A stretch of DNA of 8,834 nt from Candidatus Desantisbacteria bacterium CG2_30_40_21. GTDB lineage: Bacteria; UBA9089; CG2-30-40-21. The position numbers and the translations under genes were made by a program. The notes below the pieces were generated by a model. It was given only the letters and a program-made list of their open reading frames with translations, was not told the DNA's origin and ran no database searches. The stretch is from contig MNYI01000165.1 in NCBI GenBank assembly GCA_001873945.1, forward strand, positions 1 to 8,834, given 5' to 3'. Shown piece after piece: positions 1 to 6,185 of this stretch; within the stretch, counting starts at the first letter, position 1, and every line of letters begins with the position of its first letter.

Positions 1-1434
1 CAATTATGGGCTTATGAAACCCTGAAATCCATTGTCTCCTCACCGGTAATAGATCCGGATAACGATACTATCTATGTTGGATCTCGGGATGGGTATCTTT
101 ATAGCCTGACGATAGATGGCAATTTAAGATGGAAATATTATATCGGGGACTCCGTTGAATCTTCTCCAATCATTCATAATGGAATAATATACATTATTTC
201 TGTTTCTGGAGAGCTTTACGCCTTTTTGACAAATGGTAATGTAAAATGGAGTATACGATTAAAGGGTCAAGGATTTTCATCTCCTGTGGTTGGGCTTGAC
301 GGCAGTGTATATATTGGCGTAAATGGGAATGAAGAAAACAGTGCTATTTATGCCATTTCTGAAATAGGAAAGATTCGTTGGAAATACCCTGTTACTTATG
401 GGATTCGGGCAGCAGCCGGGGTAGGGTATGATAACTCTATCTATATCGGAATTAAGGATAAAAATGGCGACAATCTTTATGCCTTTTCAGAGGCAGGGGT
501 ACCAAAATGGAAATATGCCACCTCAGGTTGGATAAATCAATCTGTTATGGTTGGACCCGATGGGGGAATATATGCAGTCTCAAATGAGCCAACCGGAACA
601 AGCAAGATCTATCGAATAAATGATAATGGGCAGTCTGACTGGCATCACCAGATTGGCTGGATATATTCTGCCCCATCCATTGATTCCTCTGGCATAATGT
701 ATGTTGGTGGAGATTCAACCATATATGCCATAAATAAGGATGGTGAGATTATCTGGGCGTATACAGCGGGTAGCCGTATTGCCTCTTCCCCTACAATCAG
801 CACCGATAGGATGGTGTATTTTGGTTGCATGGATGGAAAGATGTATGCCTTAGAATGTGGTAGCTCCCCGCCGGATGCACCTGAGCACCTGAACGCAAGG
901 GTTTGCTCATCAAAGACGGTAGAACTCTCATGGATAGATAACTCTAATAATGAAACAGGGTTTGTCATAGAAAGAAAAACAGGTGAGGGTGAATTTAATG
1001 TTGTAACAGATGTACCTGTAAATATAATCAAATTTACAGATACTAATCTTTTGGCTGTAACCAAATATGAATACCGCGTGGCATCCTATAATCAGAAAGG
1101 CGAATCAGCCTACTCTGATACCTGTAGTGGCAAAACATTTTCAGAGCCTATAGAGGAGATAAAAGCCGTACAGATTATTGATATAGGTGCGAGTAACAGC
1201 CTTCAGATTAGATGGAAGAAACCTGATGACAGTAATTTTTCTCATGTGCGGCTGTATCGCTCTATTATCCCGGGAGAGATTGGCAGTTTAGTCAGGAATA
1301 ATATCACTACTGATTATATTATAGATGAAAATCTCGTACCTAATCTGAGATATTATTATACGCTTAAGGCTGTAGATAGACATGGGATTGAGGTATTGTC
1401 TACGAGGCAATATTCAGGGGCAGTAAGGAAGTAA
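1..1434 (+). CDS. PQQ-like beta-propeller protein with two C-terminal fibronectin type III domains (5' end outside window)
   Basis: The reading frame is open from base 1, so the N-terminus, including any signal peptide, is missing; 477 residues are visible. A TTG at 226 could be mistaken for a start, but propeller repeats continue upstream of it in the same frame. About seven repeats of roughly 35-45 residues are seen between residues 12 and 285. Each has a SSPVID-like strand, an IYVG/IYIG strand, a LYAxxxxG turn and a closing W-K-Y or W-A-Y, typical of PQQ-like (WD40-like) blades. An earlier blade ends at residues 2-5. Residues ~290-380 and ~384-475 look like two FN3 modules (VELSWIDNSNNETGFVIER, and LQIRWKKPDD with YYYTLKAVD). 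Such proteins are usually exported and bind proteins or polysaccharide; no enzymatic residues are evident. The HD-GYP gene starts 31 bp after the stop, so co-transcription is likely. Family assignment is firm; function is unknown. Confidence 0.88.
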   Translation, partial: QLWAYETLKSIVSSPVIDPDNDTIYVGSRDGYLYSLTIDGNLRWKYYIGDSVESSPIIHNGIIYIISVSGELYAFLTNGNVKWSIRLKGQGFSSPVVGLDGSVYIGVNGNEENSAIYAISEIGKIRWKYPVTYGIRAAAGVGYDNSIYIGIKDKNGDNLYAFSEAGVPKWKYATSGWINQSVMVGPDGGIYAVSNEPTGTSKIYRINDNGQSDWHHQIGWIYSAPSIDSSGIMYVGGDSTIYAINKDGEIIWAYTAGSRIASSPTISTDRMVYFGCMDGKMYALECGSSPPDAPEHLNARVCSSKTVELSWIDNSNNETGFVIERKTGEGEFNVVTDVPVNIIKFTDTNLLAVTKYEYRVASYNQKGESAYSDTCSGKTFSEPIEEIKAVQIIDIGASNSLQIRWKKPDDSNFSHVRLYRSIIPGEIGSLVRNNITTDYIIDENLVPNLRYYYTLKAVDRHGIEVLSTRQYSGAVRK

Positions 1435-1465
1435 TCTTTCGCACTATAATAAAAGGAAGGGAATT

Positions 1466-2992
1466 ATGGAATTATTATCAAATATTTTATTTGTAGATGA
1501 TGATGAAGATATTCTTGGGGTTTATCAATTAGCAATTCAAGATGAAAGTGTAAATATTCATACTGCATCCAATGGATTTGATGCCTGCAAGATAGTAGAA
1601 GATTGTCAGATAGATATTGCCTTTATAGACTTGATGATGCCCGGCTTGAATGGGATAGAGACATTGAAAAGGCTGAAGGATATAAACCATGATATCGATA
1701 TAGTTATGCTTACAGCTTATGGCTCTATAGAGACTGCGATTGAGGCAATGAGGGAAGGGGCATATGACTATCTTCATAAACCACTTGAAATGGAAAAACT
1801 TAGGACCACAATAAAGAATATACTCCAGAAGAGGCATCTTTCCTTTAATCTGGACAAAAAGATAGCTGAGCTTTCCGCTATACATGAGGCTACAAGGATA
1901 CTGAGCTCAACAACAGATTTTAATGACATTTCTGGTGTGATTATGGCTACAATCGTCAGGGTTATGCATGCAGATGAGGGCAGTTTGATGCTTTTAGATA
2001 AGACAAAAGATGAACTTTATATCACGGTAAGCAAGGGAATTAACGAGGAGATTGTCAAAACGCAACGAATAAAAAGGGGTGAAGATGTAGCTGGCTGGGT
2101 ACTGGAACATAATGAACCAGTGCTTGTAGTTGGTAGTGCAGCTAACGACCCAAGGTTTATTGATATAAATAATCATCATGATGTAACATCATGTATGTGT
2201 GTGCCGCTTCGAATGAAAGATGGTGTCATCGGTATTTTAAGGATGAATAGAATAAAAACAAGGGTAAGTTTTACTATGGACGATCTTATGCTTACCTCAA
2301 TATTTGCTGCAGAGATTGGGGGTGCTATCGAACGATCTAAGACATATGCTACCTTAGAGGAAAAGATGGCTGAACTAACAGACTTGAATGTTCAACTCAA
2401 GAAGCTATTTCTTAATACAGTTAAGGCACTATCATCAGCTATTGATGCCAAGGATCCCTATACCATGGGGCATTCATCTCAGGTACAAAAGCATGCTATA
2501 GCTATTGCGGATGAACTGGGTTTTTCACTTGAGGAAAAAAATCTTATAGGTATAGTTGGACTGCTTCATGATATTGGTAAGATAGGGATAAAAGATGGAA
2601 TTCTCTCAAAACCAGGCGCTCTGGAGAGGGAAGAGTGGGAAATGATAAAAGAACACCCGGATATTGGGGCAAAAATAGTCAAGCATATAGATATGTTTAC
2701 TGATGTAGCTGAAATAATTCTGCATCATCATGAACGATACGATGGTAGGGGTTACCCGCATGGCTTGAAGGGCGAGCAAATCCCGTTCAAATCAAGGATA
2801 TTAAGTGTAGCTGATTCCTTTGATGCCATGGTATCGAAACGCCCCTATCGGGACTCAATGCCAAGGAAAAAGGCGATCATGGAGGTTAAAGCCGGTTCTG
2901 GCACTCAATTTGACCCTGTAGTAGTGGATGCCTTCCTGCGCGTTCTGGAAAGGGAGGATGCAGCGATAAGGGCGATAGAGGAGTTGGGATGA
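1466..2992 (+). CDS. Response regulator with REC, GAF and HD-GYP domains (predicted cyclic-di-GMP phosphodiesterase)
   Basis: 508 residues, ATG start with GGAAGG at 1455-1460. A receiver domain (residues ~5-122) has the acidic patch D11-D13, phosphoacceptor D55 in IDLMMPG, T83 and K105. A GAF domain follows at ~135-290. A short helical linker (~292-318) leads to the HD-GYP domain at ~320-500, which keeps every signature: DAKDPYTMGHS at 327-337, HD pair H368-D369 in LLHDIGKIGI, HHERYDGRGYP at 421-431, and GTQFDP at 479-484. HD-GYP proteins are metal-dependent phosphodiesterases that hydrolyse cyclic-di-GMP to pGpG or GMP, so this cytoplasmic protein should lower c-di-GMP when its receiver is phosphorylated and/or the GAF binds a ligand. 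No cognate kinase is adjacent; the upstream neighbour is the propeller/FN3 gene. An inverted pair of 8-bp arrays starts 10 bp after the stop. All catalytic motifs look intact. Confidence 0.95.
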   Translation: MELLSNILFVDDDEDILGVYQLAIQDESVNIHTASNGFDACKIVEDCQIDIAFIDLMMPGLNGIETLKRLKDINHDIDIVMLTAYGSIETAIEAMREGAYDYLHKPLEMEKLRTTIKNILQKRHLSFNLDKKIAELSAIHEATRILSSTTDFNDISGVIMATIVRVMHADEGSLMLLDKTKDELYITVSKGINEEIVKTQRIKRGEDVAGWVLEHNEPVLVVGSAANDPRFIDINNHHDVTSCMCVPLRMKDGVIGILRMNRIKTRVSFTMDDLMLTSIFAAEIGGAIERSKTYATLEEKMAELTDLNVQLKKLFLNTVKALSSAIDAKDPYTMGHSSQVQKHAIAIADELGFSLEEKNLIGIVGLLHDIGKIGIKDGILSKPGALEREEWEMIKEHPDIGAKIVKHIDMFTDVAEIILHHHERYDGRGYPHGLKGEQIPFKSRILSVADSFDAMVSKRPYRDSMPRKKAIMEVKAGSGTQFDPVVVDAFLRVLEREDAAIRAIEELG

Positions 2993-3002
2993 GAGAGAGG
3001 AG

Positions 3003-3145
3003 TTGATAGGTTGATAGGTTGATAGGTTGATGAGTTGATGAGTTGATAGGTTGATGAGTTGATGAGTCTGTGTTCCTTTAATTTATAAACCTATAAACCT
3101 ATCAACCTATAAACCTATAAACCTATAAACCTATAAACCTATCAA
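3003..3145. repeat. Inverted pair of 8-bp tandem arrays (8 units + 8 units)
   Basis: The left arm at 3003-3066 is eight uninterrupted units of TTGATAGG or TTGATGAG. The right arm at 3082-3145 is eight units of CCTATAAA or CCTATCAA, the first degenerate (TTTATAAA). CCTATCAA is the exact reverse complement of TTGATAGG. A 15-nt spacer (3067-3081) separates the arms, so a transcript can fold into one long hairpin. By hand I count 50 Watson-Crick pairs of 64, plus about 5 G-U pairs. The outermost unit pair and the third pair from the loop match perfectly. It fills the gap between the HD-GYP gene and the lipoprotein gene and ends about 12 bp before the latter's Shine-Dalgarno. It could act as an attenuator or mRNA-stabilising hairpin; that role is inference. 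No T-run follows, so it is not a canonical intrinsic terminator. Confidence 0.93.
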
Positions 3146-3167
3146 CACTTAAAAGACGGAGGTTGCG

Positions 3168-3845
3168 ATGAAGAAGGCATTATTATTAGCCATAGTATTG
3201 TGTGTATTTATCGGATGTGGAGAAAAAAAAGGAACATTTATTCGAAAAGCAAATCCTGATTTTAAGGGGCATACAGCACAATTTGTGAGGTATGGGTTTT
3301 CAATAAAACTTTATCCTGAATATAAAAATGTAGCAGGCGATGACCATGCTTTTTGTTTTGTTCCCAATAATGAAGCAAGTAAGGGCACTCGGAAGAATCT
3401 GGCCGTCCTTTTTTGGCCAAGGGATGCAGGCTTATACAAAAAATACCTCGATGCTGTCTCTAATCCAGAAAATTTTCAAGATGTGGATATGTTGATTAAA
3501 TTAGAGGAATTAGGGGTAACAGACAAGCTCGTTAAGGTATATAAGATGAACAAACCAGACTTTGAGTTAGCTTGCGTGATATGGACAAAAGAACATAAGT
3601 TTTTGAAAAAACAATTCCATAGATTAAGATTAGAGCTATTTCCAAAGAATAAAAAATATCAGATTACTGTGGTCATGAATGGTTATGAAGGGGATCTGAA
3701 TAAATTATTTAATATGGCTGAAAGCATTGGGTCTTTTCCAGTAAAGGAAAAATCAATTAAGAGGGATAAAGATAAAGAATTATTATATCCTCAAACCCTT
3801 GAACCATTGAATCCTTTTTCTAAGCCGTTAAAGCCATTAGAATAA
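3168..3845 (+). CDS. Putative lipoprotein of unknown function
   Basis: 225 residues; ATG preceded by GGAGG at 3158-3162, a good ribosome site that fixes the start. The N-terminus (MKKALLLAIVLCVFIGCGEKK) is a lipoprotein-type signal: two lysines, a hydrophobic stretch, then F-I-G-C with C17 as the probable lipidated cysteine. Phe at -3 is less usual than Leu, so the lipobox is good but not perfect. The residue after Cys is Gly, not Asp, which in enterobacteria would favour outer-membrane sorting. The mature part (~25-195) has YGFSIKLYPEYK near the start and a VVMNGYEGDLNKLFNMAESIGSF stretch near the end, loosely reminiscent of PsbP/Mog1-like single-domain folds. That is a weak guess from strand/helix order only. 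The last ~18 residues (TLEPLNP...SKPLKPLE) are low-complexity, rich in Pro, Leu and Lys, and encoded by degenerate 8-9 nt repeats. The ABC ATPase gene follows after 69 bp. I do not recognise the family. Confidence 0.8.
   Translation: MKKALLLAIVLCVFIGCGEKKGTFIRKANPDFKGHTAQFVRYGFSIKLYPEYKNVAGDDHAFCFVPNNEASKGTRKNLAVLFWPRDAGLYKKYLDAVSNPENFQDVDMLIKLEELGVTDKLVKVYKMNKPDFELACVIWTKEHKFLKKQFHRLRLELFPKNKKYQITVVMNGYEGDLNKLFNMAESIGSFPVKEKSIKRDKDKELLYPQTLEPLNPFSKPLKPLE
3796..3841 (+). repeat. Degenerate short repeats encoding the lipoprotein C-terminus
   Basis: Within the end of the lipoprotein gene, CCCTTGAA (3796-3803) is followed directly by CCATTGAA (3804-3811). After a short gap come GCCGTTAAA (3824-3832) and GCCATTAGA (3833-3841). 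These encode the Leu-Glu-Pro and Lys-Pro-Leu tail just before the stop codon. The similarity between units is modest and the stretch is short, so a chance origin cannot be excluded. Confidence 0.45.
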
Positions 3846-3914
3846 GGGAGGAGAAGCGTTCAGATAGCAGCATTGATGATTGAATGCTTACTTATACGCA
3901 AGGTGGTATTATAA

Positions 3915-4652
3915 ATGTCTACCATAATCAGACTCACAAATGTAACTGCAAAATATAGTAAAAAAGTAGCGTTAAAGGATATCTCCTTTTCCATATCCAC
4001 AGGAGAATTTGTTGGTATTATTGGTCCAAATGGTTCGGGCAAGACAACCATGCTTAAGCTGATACTTGGATTGATAAAGCCTTCTAAGGGTGATATTATG
4101 GTGTTTGGCGAAAAGCTGTCTCGTTTTTATACAAAACACCGTAAAAGGATTGGTTACCTTTCCCAGATTCAACAGACAGACACTAATTTCCCCATAAATG
4201 TAATGGATGTTGTTATGTTTGGCAGATGTACCAGAATTGGTTTTTTCAAGTCCCCATCACGGAAAGATAATACAATAGTTGCTCAGTGTTTAGAAAAGGT
4301 TGGTATGTCTGAATACCAAAACACCCCATTTGGACATCTCTCATCTGGACAACAGCAAAGGGTTATGATTGCCCGGGTGTTGGCTCAAGAGTCAGAAATA
4401 CTCTTCCTTGATGAACCGACAACAGGTATTGACTTGCTGGCACAGGGTAAGATTATGGATATTATCGACGAACTCCATGCAAATGGGATGACTATAATCC
4501 ATGTATCTCATGAAATAAATCTTTTCAGTCAATCCCTGCAAAGGGTGATTTGTCTGAAACAATCATCCCTGTACAAAATGGGAAATGCCTCTGAGGTGTT
4601 GACGACAGAGGTGTTGAAAGGCTTGTATGATGCCCCCACCGTGAAGATATAG
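3915..4652 (+). CDS. ABC transporter ATP-binding protein, zinc/manganese (ZnuC/MntB-like) type
   Basis: 245 residues, the usual length for this family. The start is ATG with AAGGTGG at 3900-3906. Motifs are complete: Walker A GPNGSGKTT at 37-45, Q-loop glutamine Q84 in YLSQ, ABC signature LSSGQQQR at 142-149, Walker B ILFLDEP at 162-168 with catalytic E167, D-loop GIDLLAQ near 171-177, and switch histidine H199 in HVSHE. The segment NFPINVMDVVMFGR at 91-104, just after the Q-loop, is characteristic of ATPases serving metal-ion (Zn/Mn) and iron-complex importers. It should energise import through a membrane permease fed by a solute-binding lipoprotein. Neither partner is visible: a lipoprotein of unknown type lies upstream and a convergent operon lies downstream. 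Substrate is therefore a family-based guess; an iron-siderophore-type importer is the alternative. The stop codon sits inside a 9-bp tandem duplication. Confidence 0.93.
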   Translation: MSTIIRLTNVTAKYSKKVALKDISFSISTGEFVGIIGPNGSGKTTMLKLILGLIKPSKGDIMVFGEKLSRFYTKHRKRIGYLSQIQQTDTNFPINVMDVVMFGRCTRIGFFKSPSRKDNTIVAQCLEKVGMSEYQNTPFGHLSSGQQQRVMIARVLAQESEILFLDEPTTGIDLLAQGKIMDIIDELHANGMTIIHVSHEINLFSQSLQRVICLKQSSLYKMGNASEVLTTEVLKGLYDAPTVKI

Positions 4653-4664
4653 GACTTATAGGAC
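4648..4664 (+). repeat. 9-bp period duplication across the ABC gene stop codon
   Basis: TATAGGAC occurs at 4648-4655 and again at 4657-4664, a 9-bp period. The first copy contains the TAG stop codon of the ABC ATPase gene (4650-4652). Only two copies are present, so this could be chance, but it echoes the short repeats at the ends of the two preceding genes. Confidence 0.5.
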
Positions 4665-4682
4665 CTATTGTCATATCAAATC

Positions 4683-4763
4683 GTAGCACAGACATTCCTG
4701 TCTGTGCTTCAGAATCATCTGAGGGACAAATGAAAAATCACAAGACAATAATGTCTGTGCTAC
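4683..4763. repeat. REPIN-like palindrome pair between convergent genes
   Basis: At 4685-4708 there is a perfect 10-bp stem, AGCACAGACA and TGTCTGTGCT, with loop TTCC. The 14-mer GTAGCACAGACATT at 4683-4696 reappears as its exact reverse complement AATGTCTGTGCTAC at 4750-4763, 53 bp further on. A palindrome plus an inverted partner copy is the layout of REP doublets (REPINs). It lies between the 3' ends of two convergent genes, a usual REP position, and could also slow transcription from both sides. No T-run follows the stem on either strand, so it is not a textbook intrinsic terminator. No RAYT transposase gene is in the window. Confidence 0.75.
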
Positions 4764-4768
4764 ACTTC

Positions 4769-6172
4769 TCACTCCTCCTCTTCCTCCAATTGTTCATCAA
4801 CTGGTTGTTTGAGATTAATCTCAAGTTGTTGAATCTTCAGAAGCAGGGTATTACGATGAATATCCAATAGTTTAGATGCTTTTATCTGATTCCACTTAAC
4901 CCGCTCTAAGACATGAACAATGAATTGTTTTTCAAACTGATGCCTTGCCTCTCTCAAGGTTAGCCCCTCTGATTCTATCTTACCCTTAAGGATAAGAAGG
5001 TCAATGGGCAGGTTTTGATGGGTAATTGATTCCCCGTCCTTGGCTAATATTACCACTCTTTCAATGATATTTTGTAATTCGCCAACATTGCCAGACCAGT
5101 AATAATCTTCCAGTATCTTCATAGCATGTTCAGAAATACCCTTAATATCCTTATTAAACTTCTGCTTATAAAGATTAAGAAAATAATTAGCAAGGCAAGG
5201 AATATCCTCTTTTCTTTCCCTTAGTGAAGGCATACGGATAGGCACCACATTAAGTCGATAATAGAGTTCTTCCCTGAATTGCCCCTTTTTTACTGCTTCC
5301 CGAAGATCTGTTGTGGTAGCAGAGATAACCCTGATATCAATCTTAACAGGGAGAGTTCCCCCTATTTTTGTTATCTCCTTTTCCTGAAGTATCTTTAATA
5401 TCCTTGCCTGTACGGTTAGATTCAAACTGCTTATCTCATCTAAAAATATTGTTCCTTGATGAGCTAATTCAAACTTACCTATTCTTTGGGTGGTTGCCTC
5501 GGGAAAGGCATCCTTTTCATACCCAAATAATTCGCTTTCCACCAGAGACTCTGGGATAGAGTTACAATTAACTACAACAAATGGTTTGTTGGATCTTGTG
5601 CCATTAAAATGGATAGCTCTAGCAACAAGCCCCTTACCAGTACCAGTTTCTCCAGTAATCAGGACAGTAGTATCACTCTTGGACATTATGTCCATAATCT
5701 CATAAATCTGTCGCATTTTAATCGATTCACCAATAAGGCTACTGATATGGGCAGATTGTTCATTTTCAATCAATCGGCGATACCTGATCTCCTTTTTCAT
5801 CCCCTGACTTTCAATGGCTTTTTTAATTACAATGGCTAACTCATTGATGTTAAAAGGCTTAAGGCAATAATCAAATGCTCCGAACTGAAGGGCATCTACA
5901 GCTGTACGCATGTCATTTACCCCAGTGAACATGATAACCTCTATGTTTTCATCTATGTTTTTTATCTTGCGCAAGACATCTATCCCGTTAATATCCGGCA
6001 ACATTACATCAAGAAGAACCACGACTGGTCTCTTTTCATTAACCTGCTTGAGTCCATCCTCACCATTTGCAGCTACCAGAACGACATACTCCCTTGCCAA
6101 AAATAGACGAAATCCCTCAACAATACTCTCTTCATCATCAATAATCAGAATGCTCGCTTGATTTTGTGTCAT
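4769..6172 (-). CDS. NtrC-family response regulator (REC-AAA+-Fis HTH) with a non-canonical GAFTGA motif
   Basis: 467 residues, ATG with GGAGG (complement of 6180-6184) seven bases upstream. The receiver domain (~6-122) has D12-D13, phosphoacceptor D55 in LLDVMLPD, T83 and K105. The AAA+ domain (~144-380) has Walker A GETGTGKG at 174-181, NCNSIPESLVESELFGYE at 202-219, Walker B TIFLDEIS at 241-248, and likely arginine fingers R300 and R306 in FREELYYRL. The C-terminal Fis-type helix-turn-helix (~405-453, NQIKASKLLDIHRNT) is followed by an acidic LEEEEE tail. Canonical members use ATP hydrolysis to remodel sigma54 holoenzyme at -24/-12 promoters. Here GAFTGA is DAFPEA (221-226), the sensor I region reads ISATTTDL (Asn replaced by Thr287), and the sensor II motif reads GNVGEL (Arg replaced by Gly364). 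Sigma54 use is therefore doubtful. The gene follows its kinase by 13 bp, so the two should be a cognate pair. Family call firm; mechanism uncertain. Confidence 0.95.
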   Translation of the reverse strand: MTQNQASILIIDDEESIVEGFRLFLAREYVVLVAANGEDGLKQVNEKRPVVVLLDVMLPDINGIDVLRKIKNIDENIEVIMFTGVNDMRTAVDALQFGAFDYCLKPFNINELAIVIKKAIESQGMKKEIRYRRLIENEQSAHISSLIGESIKMRQIYEIMDIMSKSDTTVLITGETGTGKGLVARAIHFNGTRSNKPFVVVNCNSIPESLVESELFGYEKDAFPEATTQRIGKFELAHQGTIFLDEISSLNLTVQARILKILQEKEITKIGGTLPVKIDIRVISATTTDLREAVKKGQFREELYYRLNVVPIRMPSLRERKEDIPCLANYFLNLYKQKFNKDIKGISEHAMKILEDYYWSGNVGELQNIIERVVILAKDGESITHQNLPIDLLILKGKIESEGLTLREARHQFEKQFIVHVLERVKWNQIKASKLLDIHRNTLLLKIQQLEINLKQPVDEQLEEEEE

Positions 6173-6185
6173 TGTGTTACCTCCA

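Noticed and set aside
226..228. TTG at 226 as the start of the propeller/FN3 gene
   Set aside because: The same frame is open to base 1 and encodes two further propeller repeats upstream, so the true start is outside the window.
645..1064. 139-codon frame on the minus strand
   Set aside because: It is antisense to the propeller/FN3 gene, has no recognisable domain and only reflects the opposite strand of a real gene.
3003..3145. CRISPR array
   Set aside because: Units are 8 bp, directly abutting and without unique spacers; this is a simple tandem repeat in two orientations.
4685..4708. Intrinsic (rho-independent) terminator
   Set aside because: The stem is perfect, but no T-run follows on either strand and the stem is duplicated in inverted form, which fits REP-type repeats better.
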